32,549 nucleotides of DNA from a virus. The stretch lies in IMG/VR virus record IMGVR_UViG_3300028024_000173, positions 1-32,549 of that record, one strand, 5' to 3'. Of the stretch, positions 15,245 to 23,321 are shown in pieces (within the stretch, counting starts at the first letter, position 1; every line of letters starts with the position of its first letter). Below the pieces are notes generated by a model. The model was not told the origin of the DNA. It did not search any database and saw only the letters and a list, made by a program, of their open reading frames with translations. Made by a program: the position numbers and the translations under genes.

Positions 15245-16285
15245 ATGACAAAAACCACCTCAATTCCCGGCTCCCTCGCGAAGCTTCCCTCGGTCGGTGC
15301 GTTTAGCCGGCCGGGGGATGCCCTCGATATCGGCCGTGCCCTTAATGAGCTTCCGGCGGGTGCTGTGCCGGACTGGATCGAACTGTTGCCGGCGGCTGAG
15401 ACTGTAGCTGGAGCCGATGGCCGCCAGTGGTTGAACGATCAGCCGCAATCCGTCGCCGCCGCCTTCGGCCGCCCATTGCCGGTCGATTGGGAACATGCCT
15501 CGGAACTCGCTGCACCGCTCGGCAAGGAAGCCCCCGCCGCAGGCTGGATTGAAGAATTGCAGGCGCGCGACGGCGGATCGATTTGGGGTCGCGTCGAATG
15601 GACCGAGCGCGCAAAGGCACAGATCCAGGCTCGCGAGTATCGCTTCATTTCCCCCGTCTTCGATTACGAGCGGGCGACCCTCCGCATCCGCCGCATCGTT
15701 TCGGCCGGGCTGACGAACAGCCCGAACCTTTCCCTTCGCGCGCTCAATCGGGCGCAACTTCTCGACCACGCAAACCAACCAGGAGAAACCGGTATGAGCA
15801 ACCGCGTGACCAAGTCCCTCGGCCTGATCGATGGGGCGAACGATGACCAAATCGTCGCAGCTATCGACAAGCTGAAGGGCGATTTTGAGACGGCAAAGAA
15901 CCGGGCGGAAACGCCCGACATCAACCATTTCATGCCGAAGGCCGACTATGACGCGGTCCTTGCTCGCGCGACCAACGCCGAAGCGAAGTTGAAGGAAACC
16001 GAGGACGGCGCTCTGAAGGCCGAAGCCGAGGCCGTAATCGATGCCGCGCTGAAAGACGGTAAAATCGTTCCGGCAAGCCTTGACTACTACCGCGCAACCT
16101 GCCGTGACCGCACTGGTCTGGATGCATTCAAGGCTTTCGCTGCCTCGGCACCGAAGGTCGTTGCCGATAGCGGCCTTGACGGCAAGACCCCATCGAACAG
16201 TGGCGGCACGCTCACGAATGAAGAGCGCGCGGTGTGCAGGCAGCTCGGCCTGACGGACGAGCAGTTCGCCAAGGCCCGCGCGTAA
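15245..16285 (+). CDS. I: Prohead protease with C-terminal scaffold (Mu gpI-like)
   Basis: The 346-residue protein matches Mu protease I. The N-terminal half (1-180) is the protease. H84 in PVDWEHASE and S136 in EYRFISPVF are likely catalytic residues, and SAGLTNSPNLSL (153-164) is the conserved closing segment. The C-terminal half (184-346) is a charged helical scaffold with a coiled coil (ATNAEAKLKETEDGALKAEA). The protease matures proheads and cuts the scaffold. ATG 15245 follows CGGGG after the structured gap. An internal in-frame start at 15794 is annotated separately. Confidence 0.92.
   Translation: MTKTTSIPGSLAKLPSVGAFSRPGDALDIGRALNELPAGAVPDWIELLPAAETVAGADGRQWLNDQPQSVAAAFGRPLPVDWEHASELAAPLGKEAPAAGWIEELQARDGGSIWGRVEWTERAKAQIQAREYRFISPVFDYERATLRIRRIVSAGLTNSPNLSLRALNRAQLLDHANQPGETGMSNRVTKSLGLIDGANDDQIVAAIDKLKGDFETAKNRAETPDINHFMPKADYDAVLARATNAEAKLKETEDGALKAEAEAVIDAALKDGKIVPASLDYYRATCRDRTGLDAFKAFAASAPKVVADSGLDGKTPSNSGGTLTNEERAVCRQLGLTDEQFAKARA
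15794..16285 (+). CDS. Z: Nested in-frame scaffold protein (Mu gpZ-like)
   Basis: AGGAGA at 15781-15786 stands eight bases before an ATG at 15794 that is in frame with the protease (Met184). Translation from here gives a 163-residue scaffold without the protease domain, starting MSNRVTKSLGLIDG. Mu is known to make its scaffold Z from an internal start in gene I, so the same arrangement is expected. The strong ribosome site inside a coding sequence is the direct evidence. The product should be made in excess over protease and removed during head maturation. Confidence 0.8.
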   Translation: MSNRVTKSLGLIDGANDDQIVAAIDKLKGDFETAKNRAETPDINHFMPKADYDAVLARATNAEAKLKETEDGALKAEAEAVIDAALKDGKIVPASLDYYRATCRDRTGLDAFKAFAASAPKVVADSGLDGKTPSNSGGTLTNEERAVCRQLGLTDEQFAKARA

Positions 16286-16319
16286 CCCCCGACCTCAATG
16301 CAAGCAAGAGGAACAATCG

Positions 16320-17210
16320 ATGATCGTTAATTCCGCTGCCCTTTCCAATCTGTTCGTTGGTTACAAGGCAGCCTTTCAACAGGGCTTCAACGAAGCCACA
16401 CCGGACTACACCAAGATCGCGACGGAGGTGCCCAGCGCCACGGCCGCCGAGGATTACGCCTGGCTCGGTGAATGGCCGCGTCTCCGCGAATGGATCGGCG
16501 ACCGCGTCGTGAAGGATATCACGGCGCACAAGTACACCGTGACCAACAAGTCGTATGAAGCGACAGTGGGCGTTCCCAAGCCCGCCATCGCCGATGACAC
16601 CTTCGGCGTTTACAAGCCGATGATGCAGGAGATGGGGCGGGCGGCACGTATGCATCCCGACGAAATGATTTTCTCCCTCTTGTCCGCGGGTTTCGGCACT
16701 CTCTGCTATGACGGCCAAAATTTCTTCGATACCGATCATCCGGTACTGACTGATGGCACCGCTGGTACAGTCTCGAATATGCAGGCCGGTACGGACCCGA
16801 TGTGGGCGTTGCTCGATACCAGCCGCGCACTACGTCCGCTGATCTATCAGAAGCGTCAAGAATACCAGTTCGTCTCGGTCGATAAGCCGAATGACGAGTC
16901 CGTCTTCAAGTCGAACCAGTTCCTCTACGGCGTCGATGGTCGCGGCAATTCGGGCTTTGGCTTCTGGCAGATGGCCTATGGCTCAAAAGCTCCCCTCACG
17001 CTGGAGAACTTCCGCGCCGCTTGCGAGGCGATGGGCGCTCTCAAGAGCGACGAGGGCCGGCCTCTCAACATCAAACCGACCATCTTGGTTCATGGTCCCA
17101 GCAACCGCAGCAAGGCGCGCGACTTGATCCTGGCTGCGAACCTCGCGAACGGCCAATCGAACACCGAGTATCAGGCGGTCGATCTGTTGCAAACCGGCTG
17201 GCTCGACTGA
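16320..17210 (+). CDS. T: Major head (capsid) protein, Mu gpT-like
   Basis: The 296-residue protein matches the Mu-like major head subunit. Family features include the N-terminal ALSNLFVGYKAAFQQGF, then IATEVPSATAAEDYAWLGEW and RLREWIGDRVVKDI. A central NFFDTDHP and a C-terminal VHGPSNRSKARDLILAANLA are also typical. It should adopt the HK97 fold and form the icosahedral shell. The size is close to that of Mu T (about 305). A good AGAGGAA ribosome site precedes the ATG, as expected for the most abundant virion protein. Confidence 0.96.
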   Translation: MIVNSAALSNLFVGYKAAFQQGFNEATPDYTKIATEVPSATAAEDYAWLGEWPRLREWIGDRVVKDITAHKYTVTNKSYEATVGVPKPAIADDTFGVYKPMMQEMGRAARMHPDEMIFSLLSAGFGTLCYDGQNFFDTDHPVLTDGTAGTVSNMQAGTDPMWALLDTSRALRPLIYQKRQEYQFVSVDKPNDESVFKSNQFLYGVDGRGNSGFGFWQMAYGSKAPLTLENFRAACEAMGALKSDEGRPLNIKPTILVHGPSNRSKARDLILAANLANGQSNTEYQAVDLLQTGWLD

Positions 17211-17218
17211 GGCAAGCG

Positions 17219-17482
17219 ATGAGGAAAGCACTCTCTATCATCGCGCCGGCTGGCCCGTTCTGGCGGGCCGGTCTGAAGTTCGACCGAGAAGCGCGTGTTA
17301 TCGCCCTGGACGAGCTGACGAAAGATCAGCTCGAAAAAATCAAGAGCGAGCCGCGCCTGTCGGTCGAGGCGGCCGAGTTGCCGGATGATGGCCGCAGCGG
17401 CGGCACGACTGGTGACGAAAGCGGCAAGGCACCCGCCAAGGAAGCGGGCGGCAAGGCCACATCCGGCAAGAACAGGAAATAG
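17219..17482 (+). CDS. Mu gp35-like small head protein (HI1506-related)
   Basis: ATG 17219 gives an 87-residue protein. The first 55 residues have the gp35/HI1506 pattern: an aromatic-Arg segment PFWRAGLKFDREARVIALDE, then QLEKIKSEPRLSVEAAE. The rest is a low-complexity Gly/Lys/Ala tail (GKAPAKEAGGKATSGKNRK). It lies just after the major head gene, as gp35 does in Mu. Its role, perhaps head stabilisation or decoration, is not proven. A longer reading of the frame from 17021 would overlap the capsid gene and is rejected. Confidence 0.75.
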   Translation: MRKALSIIAPAGPFWRAGLKFDREARVIALDELTKDQLEKIKSEPRLSVEAAELPDDGRSGGTTGDESGKAPAKEAGGKATSGKNRK

Positions 17483-17484
17483 CC

Positions 17485-17640
17485 CTGTTCACGCCTCGCC
17501 TTGAGACCTCGATCAGTGCGGCGGCATCGGCAATCCAAAAGGTTGTCGATGCCGCCCATGTACCGACAAAGGTTCGCCGGGACGCATTGACGGAAATCCG
17601 CATTCGCCTCGACGAAGCAGAGAAGAACCTGAAGGACTGA
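17485..17640 (+). CDS. Candidate 51-residue protein with a CTG start
   Basis: Between the gp35-like gene and gp36 a 51-codon open frame runs from CTG 17485 to TGA 17638-17640. AGGA at 17474-17477 stands seven bases before the CTG. The predicted product is amphipathic and helical (SAAASAIQKVVDAAHVPTKV, then ALTEIRIRLDEAEKNLKD) and looks like real protein. No ATG, GTG or TTG is available in frame after the upstream stop at 17413. Alternatives are a -1 frameshift extension of the gp35-like protein or a chance frame. The gene order leaves exactly this space for a small gene. Confidence 0.45.
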   Translation: MFTPRLETSISAAASAIQKVVDAAHVPTKVRRDALTEIRIRLDEAEKNLKD

Positions 17641-17643
17641 TCC

Positions 17644-18081
17644 TTGTACGCATCCGCGCAAGATATCATCGACCGCTACGGCAACGATGGCTGGCTTGTC
17701 ACCGATCAGGACGACCAGACTGGAATTGACTCCAAAGCCGAGCGCGCGTTGAACGACGCTGCGGCGCGGATCGATGCGAAGCTGGCGGCGCGTTATCAGT
17801 TGCCGCTCACGGCCGCCCAATTGGTGACGGCCGGCGAAGCCTTGCGCGGACTGGCTATCGATATCGCTCGTTATTTCCTCGCCAGCAATGGAACGCTGCT
17901 GACCGACGATATCCGCAAACGGTACGAAGACGCCGTGAAGCTGCTCGATGATATCGCAGCCGGCAAAGCCGCTCTGCCGATGCCGCCGGTTGAAGTGCCG
18001 GGCGGTGATAATTCAAGCGATACAGTACAGATGACTTCCGAGCCGCGATTGTTTACGCGCCGTCGCATGTGGGGCCTGTAA
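17644..18081 (+). CDS. Mu gp36-like head-tail connector protein (DUF1320)
   Basis: The 145-residue protein matches the DUF1320 / Mu gp36 family. It opens with YASAQDIIDRYGNDGWLVTD, then has a helical core ALNDAAARIDAKLAARYQLP and RGLAIDIARYFL. This family resembles head-tail connector proteins of the HK97 gp6 type. The start is TTG 17644, with AAGGA at 17632-17636 giving suitable spacing. The stop overlaps the next ATG by one base (TAATG). The C-terminal FTRRRMW motif is usual for the family. Confidence 0.88.
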   Translation: MYASAQDIIDRYGNDGWLVTDQDDQTGIDSKAERALNDAAARIDAKLAARYQLPLTAAQLVTAGEALRGLAIDIARYFLASNGTLLTDDIRKRYEDAVKLLDDIAAGKAALPMPPVEVPGGDNSSDTVQMTSEPRLFTRRRMWGL

Positions 18082-18530
18082 TGAGCATCGCGCTTCAAAT
18101 TCAACCCCAAGGCATCGAGCAACTTGAAGGCGCGCTATCGCGTCTCGCTTCTCCCGACTTGCATTCGTATCTGGAGGTCATGGGCGCTTTGGTCGAAAGC
18201 CAAACCCGCGCCCGCCTCTCAGAGGAAAAGAAAAGCCCCGGCGGTGAAGAATGGGCGGAATGGTCTGCGCGCTATGCCAGCACTCGCCACAGCGGCCAAA
18301 AGCTGCTCGAAAGCCGGGGCGACCTTATCGGCGATATTCACTACATCGTCGAAGGCGATGCGGTGTGGATCGGCTCGGCGCTGGTCTATGCCGCAAAGCA
18401 CCAGTTGGGCGCCAAAGACGGCACCACGCCTGCCCGCGAGTATCTTGGCCTATCGACGGCCAATGAGGCGGACCTGATCGAGGAAAGCCTTCTCTTCCTA
18501 GCGGCGCAGGTTGAGGCAGGGCGTCAATGA
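18081..18530 (+). CDS. Tail completion / virion morphogenesis protein (P2 gpS / Mu gpG type)
   Basis: ATG 18081 gives a 149-residue protein of the phage virion morphogenesis family. Typical segments are VMGALVESQTRARLSEEKKS, SPGGEEWAEWS, KLLESRGDLIGDIHYI and AKHQLGAKDGTTPAREYLGL near the C-terminus. Relatives close the tail or help head-tail joining. It begins the tail block. It overlaps the upstream stop by one base and the downstream start by four. In Mu, gene G lies before the protease, so the position here is closer to P2-type order. Confidence 0.9.
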   Translation: MSIALQIQPQGIEQLEGALSRLASPDLHSYLEVMGALVESQTRARLSEEKKSPGGEEWAEWSARYASTRHSGQKLLESRGDLIGDIHYIVEGDAVWIGSALVYAAKHQLGAKDGTTPAREYLGLSTANEADLIEESLLFLAAQVEAGRQ

Positions 18531-19006
18531 TCTACGACTTGCTCTCCCTCCGCGATGCCGTCGCCACGAAACTGAAGGCTGAACTCCCACAGCTTAAAGA
18601 GTGCGTCCCGCATCCAGGCCGGTTCGATCTGGCCGAACTTGCCAATTACAGCATGCAGTCGCCGAGCCTCCGCATAGGCATGCTCGGCATGCAGCGGCCC
18701 GATGCCGTTCACACGTCGGAAACCGATTACCCCTTTCGTTTGGCGGCCTATGTCACCACCGCCGACCAGCCGAAGAAACCGCGCGATGTTACAGCCCTGG
18801 AAATCGTCAACTATCTTTTGGCGAAGCTGCCCGGCCGGCAATGGGGTGGTGAAAACGTGCTGCCGATCCAGGCGCTGACGGTGACGGCCGACAACCTCTA
18901 TTCCTCGAAAGTCGGCACCAAGGGTATTTCACTTTGGGCCGTGACCTGGTTGCAGCCGATCCGCCTCGGTGGCGACGACCTGGTGCTTGAGGTCGGCAAT
19001 GGCTGA
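18527..19006 (+). CDS. Mu gp37-like tail terminator-type protein (DUF1834)
   Basis: The 159-residue protein fits the DUF1834 / gp37 family. Family-like parts are YDLLSLRDAVATKLKAELPQ, a central FRLAAYVTTADQP and the C-terminal TVTADNLYSSKVGTKGISLW. Members are thought to cap or terminate the tail tube in Mu-like phages. ATGA overlap with the upstream gene and an 8-base overlap with the V-like gene place it in one translationally coupled unit. Confidence 0.85.
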   Translation: MIYDLLSLRDAVATKLKAELPQLKECVPHPGRFDLAELANYSMQSPSLRIGMLGMQRPDAVHTSETDYPFRLAAYVTTADQPKKPRDVTALEIVNYLLAKLPGRQWGGENVLPIQALTVTADNLYSSKVGTKGISLWAVTWLQPIRLGGDDLVLEVGNG

Positions 19007-19475
19007 TCTCGCTTTTCTGCTCGCCGAACTCGACCGCCGCCTAGCCAATATGCTCAAGGTCGGCACGGTCGTTAAGGTCGATCACGGCAAGGCGCTGGCG
19101 TCGGTCGAAATCCGGACGGCGAGTGGCACGATCACCACGCGGCTCGTGCCGATCCCGGCGGGGCGCGCGGGAGAGGTCAAGCGTTGGTCTCCTGTCTCCG
19201 TAGGCGAGCAAGTGATGGTTGCTAGCCTCGGCGGCGAGACTGGCGCGGCTTTCATCATTGGTCCCTATTATCAGGCGAGCATGCCGGCGCCGGGCAACAA
19301 CGGCACAACCGAAATTGTCACTTTCCCTGACGGAACCGTGATTGAGCACGATTGGGGCGCCGGTCAGATGAGCATCAAGACCCCCGCCGATCTAACCATC
19401 GAAGCGGCAAACGTCACCATGAAGACGGGCACAATTCGCTTTGTGTATTCCGCCTTTGAAATGGTGGAAAGCTGA
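18999..19475 (+). CDS. V: Baseplate spike / assembly protein V-like
   Basis: ATG 18999, with GAGG six bases upstream, gives a 158-residue baseplate spike of the P2 gpV / Mu gp45 group. An N-terminal OB-fold is expected (VGTVVKVDHGKALASVEIRT, then WSPVSVGEQVMVASLGGETG). A C-terminal beta-helix-like repeat follows (TVIEHDWGAGQMSIKTPADL, then TIEAANVTMKTGTIRF). The spike pierces the outer membrane at infection. It is shorter than P2 V (211 residues), and the PAAR gene next to it probably supplies the sharp tip. Confidence 0.88.
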   Translation: MADLAFLLAELDRRLANMLKVGTVVKVDHGKALASVEIRTASGTITTRLVPIPAGRAGEVKRWSPVSVGEQVMVASLGGETGAAFIIGPYYQASMPAPGNNGTTEIVTFPDGTVIEHDWGAGQMSIKTPADLTIEAANVTMKTGTIRFVYSAFEMVES

Positions 19476-19477
19476 TC

Positions 19478-19747
19478 ATGGCTCACGGTATCGCCGTCAA
19501 AGGCTTGGACGCTGCCGGCGGCACGCAGATTGCTGCCGGCCGTCGCACCACCTGGAATGGCCAACCGATCGTCTGCCTCGGCGATCCGGTGACCCCGCAT
19601 GGCAACGGCACGCATAGCAGTCCGGTGATGGCGGAAGGCCATCACGCGATCCGGTGGAACGGCATTCCTGTTTGCTTTGAAGGACACCACGCGAATTGCG
19701 GCCATGCCACCAGCGGCCGGCCGAAGACCACCAGCGACACACTTTGA
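19478..19747 (+). CDS. PAAR-domain spike tip protein
   Basis: The 89-residue protein has the PAAR pattern: IVCLGDPVTPHGNGTHSSP, then GHHAIRWNGIPVCFEGHHAN and a final CGHATSGRP. The many His and Cys residues are the expected metal ligands at the tip of the cone. PAAR proteins sharpen the spike of contractile tails. It follows the V-like gene by two bases. P2 itself carries no separate PAAR gene, but many P2-like tails have one here. Confidence 0.9.
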   Translation: MAHGIAVKGLDAAGGTQIAAGRRTTWNGQPIVCLGDPVTPHGNGTHSSPVMAEGHHAIRWNGIPVCFEGHHANCGHATSGRPKTTSDTL

Positions 19748-19761
19748 AAAGGAGCAGTGCA

Positions 19762-19980
19762 TTGGCGACGAAAACCTACACCGTTATTTCCGGTCTCAGT
19801 CACGCCGGGAAATTCTACAAGCCCGGCAAAACAATCGAACTGTCGGACCGACAGGCCCAATACCTAGTCCTGGGTGGCCAGATCACCGAGGGCAAGGCGA
19901 AGCCGGCGCCGGCCGCTAAGGTCGCAAGGACGGAACCGGATCACCCTGGGGCCGTGGCTCCGGCGAAGAAGACGAAGTAA
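19762..19980 (+). CDS. Small uncharacterised tail-region protein
   Basis: TTG 19762 follows AAAAGGAG with good spacing and gives a 72-residue protein. The first 45 residues look like a compact beta/alpha module (YTVISGLSHAGKFYKPGKTI, then ELSDRQAQYLVLGGQI), a pattern common in short phage proteins of unknown role. The rest is an Ala/Pro/Lys-rich tail ending APAKKTK. Earlier in-frame ATGs would overlap the PAAR gene. Its function is not recognised; it lies between PAAR and W. Confidence 0.65.
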   Translation: MATKTYTVISGLSHAGKFYKPGKTIELSDRQAQYLVLGGQITEGKAKPAPAAKVARTEPDHPGAVAPAKKTK

Positions 19981-19982
19981 TC

Positions 19983-20333
19983 ATGCGCGGCATGACGGCT
20001 GCCGGCGGCAAGGTCTTGAGCGATGAAGCTCATATCTCGCAGTCGGTCATGGACATTCTGATGACGCCGCTCAATTCCCGGGTCATGAGGCGTGACTATG
20101 GCAGCCGTTTGCCGTTGCTGATGGACCGGCCCATCACCCAGGAAAACGCGGTTGAGGTCTATGCAGCCGTCGCGGAAGCGCTGGGCAGATGGGAGCCGCG
20201 CATCCAGGTGCAGCGCATTCAGCTTGTTTCGGGCAATCAAGCCGGCGGTGCGGTGTTCGAAATCGCCGCAATCAATCTCGAAACCGGCAAGCCCTGGAAC
20301 TTGACCTTTAGCCAGGAGCAAATCGCCAGATGA
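19983..20333 (+). CDS. W: Baseplate wedge protein W (gpW/gp25 family)
   Basis: The 116-residue protein matches P2 gpW and T4 gp25. Key segments are HISQSVMDILMTPLNSRVMR, RRDYGSRLPLLMDRPI and a C-terminal INLETGKPWNLTF. These proteins form the core of the baseplate wedge and are related in fold to lysozyme without being enzymes. The gene overlaps J by four bases (ATGA), as is usual in P2-like tails. Confidence 0.93.
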   Translation: MRGMTAAGGKVLSDEAHISQSVMDILMTPLNSRVMRRDYGSRLPLLMDRPITQENAVEVYAAVAEALGRWEPRIQVQRIQLVSGNQAGGAVFEIAAINLETGKPWNLTFSQEQIAR

Positions 20334-21316
20334 GCGCCTTTACCGCCGTCGATCTCGCCAACCTGCCAGCACCGAACCTGATTGAGCCGTTGGATTTTGA
20401 GACGATCTTCGAGGATATGAAGGCCGATTTCATTGCTCGGAACCCGGCCGAGTATACGGCTTTGGTGGAGAGCGATCCTGGCATAAAGCTTATCGAGGCC
20501 GCCGCCTATCGCGAATTGCAGGTGCGGCAGAGCTTCAACGAGAGAGCAAAAGCTGTGTTGCTCGCTCAGTCGCGCGGCCCCGACCTCGATAACCTCGCAG
20601 CCTTTTATGAAGTGGAGCGGCGGCTTGTCGATCCCGGTGACCCGGCCGCATACCCGCCGATTGATCCCATCTGGGAGTTGGACGAAGATCTCCGGCGCCG
20701 CGCGCAGATGGCGCCGGAAGCGCTGACAGTTGCCGGGTCGGAAGGGGCTTATGTCTTTCATGCCCTATCGGCTGGCCAGCAACCCATCGACATGCAGGTT
20801 GACAGCCCGTCACCCAATGTCATCACCGTTACCTATCGATACGCCCCATCTCCGGTCGCCTCGCAGGTTCGCCATGCAAGCGTTGATTCGCCTGTACCCG
20901 GTCAAGTCGTGGTGGCCGTTCTATCGCGCGTTGGCGATGGGACGCCGTCGCCTGACCTCGTACAGCAGGTGCGCAACAGTCTCGGCGATGAGGACGTACG
21001 CCCGCTGACGGACGATGTCTATGTCAACCCTGCCGCAATTATCTCTTATCAAGTCGAAGCTGAAATCACCCTCTATAGCGGCATCGATAGCGAGTTGATC
21101 CGTCAGGCCGCGGTGGATGCGGTTCAGCAGCTTGCGACCGAGCGCCACCGCCTGGGTGATACAATTGCATTGTCGGCCGTTGACGGCGCGCTGTGTCGCC
21201 CTGGCGTCCAGAAGGCACGGATTGTCCAGCCGGCGGGCGACATCATTTGCACCAAGGCTCAGGCGGCCTTTTGTACCGGCATCACCGTGACCGTCGCCGG
21301 TGTCGCTAATGTCTGA
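20330..21316 (+). CDS. J: Baseplate assembly protein J
   Basis: The 328-residue protein fits P2 gpJ (302 residues) and the Baseplate_J family. The N-terminal half contains VESDPGIKLIEAAAYRELQV and RGPDLDNLAAFYEVERRLVD. The centre has the hallmark GSEGAYVFHALSAG, then a beta region VITVTYRYAPS. The C-terminal repeat VQQVRNSLGDEDVRPLTDDV is also typical. It joins W and I to make the wedge. The stop overlaps the I-like start by eight bases. Confidence 0.93.
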   Translation: MSAFTAVDLANLPAPNLIEPLDFETIFEDMKADFIARNPAEYTALVESDPGIKLIEAAAYRELQVRQSFNERAKAVLLAQSRGPDLDNLAAFYEVERRLVDPGDPAAYPPIDPIWELDEDLRRRAQMAPEALTVAGSEGAYVFHALSAGQQPIDMQVDSPSPNVITVTYRYAPSPVASQVRHASVDSPVPGQVVVAVLSRVGDGTPSPDLVQQVRNSLGDEDVRPLTDDVYVNPAAIISYQVEAEITLYSGIDSELIRQAAVDAVQQLATERHRLGDTIALSAVDGALCRPGVQKARIVQPAGDIICTKAQAAFCTGITVTVAGVANV

Positions 21317-21968
21317 TGTGGTCACGATCCTGCCGGCCAATGCGACGCAGCTTGAACGCGACGTTGAGGCAGCGGCGGCACGTATTGGCGATGTGCCGTA
21401 CCCGGTCGATACGCTCTGGAACCCGGATAAATGCCCGGTTGTCTTTCTTCCCTGGCTTGCCTGGGCGCTGTCCGTGGATCTCTGGAAATCGGATTGGCCC
21501 GAGGCCCGCAAGCGTGCGGCGATCAAACGCAGCATCGCTTGGCATCGTCGCAAAGGCACTGTGGGGGCAGTGCGCCGGGCAATTGCAATGCTCGATATGG
21601 AGATGATCGAGATCGTCGAATGGTTCCAAGTCGAGGCAAAACGCGACACTTACGCGGTGTTGCATGGCCGGCCTTATACCTTCGCCGTCAATGCCGGCCT
21701 GTCCTCACGCAGCGTCTCAATGCAGATGTGGGATGAGCTATTCGACGCAATCTGGGAAGCGAAGAATGTCCGCTCTCATCTCATGCAATTGCGGCTCTAC
21801 CTGACGCAGCATTGCATCGCGCCGCGCATCGGTGCCGCCGCGTATTTCGGCGAAGACACCACGATCTATCCGTATGAGCTTCAGCCCATAGAGCAATCGG
21901 AAGAGACCTATTATGGCCTTGCGCACTATGGCGCGGAAGTCGGCTACCTCTATCCAAGAGCGAGTTAA
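21309..21968 (+). CDS. I: Tail protein I (baseplate/fibre attachment)
   Basis: ATG 21309 gives a 219-residue protein of the P2 gpI family. Segments VVTILPANATQLERDVEAAA and CPVVFLPWLAWALSVDLW are characteristic, as is AIKRSIAWHRRKGTVGAVRR. P2 gpI links wedges to the tail fibres. The C-terminus, after residue about 170, is Tyr-rich and probably fibre-specific. The gene is next to the fibre gene H. The frame could begin three codons earlier, but 21309 is the better-placed ATG. It must not be confused with the Mu-type protease I gene in this window. Confidence 0.9.
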   Translation: MSDVVTILPANATQLERDVEAAAARIGDVPYPVDTLWNPDKCPVVFLPWLAWALSVDLWKSDWPEARKRAAIKRSIAWHRRKGTVGAVRRAIAMLDMEMIEIVEWFQVEAKRDTYAVLHGRPYTFAVNAGLSSRSVSMQMWDELFDAIWEAKNVRSHLMQLRLYLTQHCIAPRIGAAAYFGEDTTIYPYELQPIEQSEETYYGLAHYGAEVGYLYPRAS

Positions 21969-21973
21969 TTCAC

Positions 21974-23311
21974 ATGGCTGATGATTATTATACGCTGATC
22001 ACTTCGACGGGTAAGGCAAAGCTGGCGGCAGCGATAGCTGCGGGTGTCGCTGTCAACATCACTCAGATGGCGGTTGGTGATGGCATGGCGGCGCCGAGTG
22101 AAATCCAGACGACGCTTGTCGCCGAGAAGTATCGGCAGGCGATCAACGGCATTCGCGTTTTGCCGGATAATCCGGCCTGGGTCGAGATCGAGGGCGTCAT
22201 TCCGCAGACAGTTGGCGGCTGGTATGTGCGAGAAGTCGGCATCTTCGATGATGCAGGCGCGCTGATCGCCGTCGCCCGTTACCCGGAAAGCTTCAAACCG
22301 CAGCTCGATAGCGGCACCGGCAAGGACCTATATATCCGGTTGATCTTGGAGGTCGGAAATACGTCCTCGGTTAATTTGCTGATTGATCCGGCAATCGTTC
22401 TGGCCACGCGCAAGTATGTGGATGACACCATGGCCGACCACGAGAACAGCCATGACCACCCATATGCAACGACCGAGTTGCCGGGCTTCGTTGAACTGGC
22501 AACCCTTTCCGAGGCCAGAGAAGGCGCAGACGATCAGCGCGCAGTGACACCCAAGGGGTTATGGGGCGCGCTGAATTCCGTGGTACAGGCCGGGCAATGC
22601 TACTTGCAGCTCGTTGGTGACAATCTCGTCCTCATCCCCAAGAACGGGGATCTGATGTTCATCGGCGGCAAGCCCGTACACGTGCCCGGCACTGGTGTGC
22701 AACTCGGTTCTGCCGGTAACGCCGTTAACACGTCGTATTATATCTACGCGCAGGCCGATGATGCCTCGCTGCAACTGGAAAAGTCCGCGACTGCATATAC
22801 AACCGACCCCACCACGGGCATCACCGTTAAGATCGGGGCGCCGTCAAGAACGTTGGTTGGTTTCGCGCGTACCGATGCGAATGGCAAGTGGATCGACACG
22901 CAAGGAAACGTCGGTGTGCTTTCCTGGTATCAGCAGCGGCCCAAAAGCAGCGCTGCCGCACAGACCTCGTCCGGTACGACCCTCGCGTCAAACGGCCAAC
23001 ACCAATTAGCCGGGACGGCAAGCCGCAATTTCTTTCTATGCTGGGCTGGCGCTTCGGTGGACCTTCAGATTGCGTTGGACGCCAGCGTGAGCACCACAAA
23101 TGGTCTCATTACTTGGATGCACCTAGACGGCGTTGCCGGTAAGAACGCGATCATGACGAACCAGACACCGAACCGGTGGCAGCAGATCGTCAGCACAAAG
23201 GCAACCGGCCTATCAGAGACTCAGCATCTGCTTGAAGTCTATGTGGCGTGCCAAGCCGGGCCGGTCATAACCATTTACCACAGTTATTCAGAACTCACGG
23301 TTCAAGGCTGA
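21974..23311 (+). CDS. H: Tail fibre protein (P2 gpH-like)
   Basis: The 445-residue protein starts with the tail-fibre N-terminal domain (DUF3751-like): DDYYTLITSTGKAKLAAAIA, then ITQMAVGDG and GWYVREVGIFDDAGALIAVA. A fibre repeat of the type LPGFVELATLSEAREGADDQ with AVTPKGL follows near residues 170-195. The C-terminal 240 residues are Ser/Thr/Gly-rich beta sequence without clear similarity; this part should bind the host receptor. A phage-variable tip and conserved base is the usual design. Confidence 0.88.
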   Translation: MADDYYTLITSTGKAKLAAAIAAGVAVNITQMAVGDGMAAPSEIQTTLVAEKYRQAINGIRVLPDNPAWVEIEGVIPQTVGGWYVREVGIFDDAGALIAVARYPESFKPQLDSGTGKDLYIRLILEVGNTSSVNLLIDPAIVLATRKYVDDTMADHENSHDHPYATTELPGFVELATLSEAREGADDQRAVTPKGLWGALNSVVQAGQCYLQLVGDNLVLIPKNGDLMFIGGKPVHVPGTGVQLGSAGNAVNTSYYIYAQADDASLQLEKSATAYTTDPTTGITVKIGAPSRTLVGFARTDANGKWIDTQGNVGVLSWYQQRPKSSAAAQTSSGTTLASNGQHQLAGTASRNFFLCWAGASVDLQIALDASVSTTNGLITWMHLDGVAGKNAIMTNQTPNRWQQIVSTKATGLSETQHLLEVYVACQAGPVITIYHSYSELTVQG

Positions 23312-23321
23312 GAGGTTCGGC

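Noticed and set aside
15260-15928. 222-codon open frame on the - strand
   Set aside because: Antisense to the protease/scaffold gene; no recognisable motif.
17460-17490. -1 frameshift joining the gp35-like gene to the following small frame
   Set aside because: No slippery heptamer in the right phase is present (sequence around the stop is AGG AAA TAG), so an independent CTG start is the simpler reading.
20921-21649. 242-codon open frame on the - strand
   Set aside because: Antisense to J and I, which match P2 proteins along their length.
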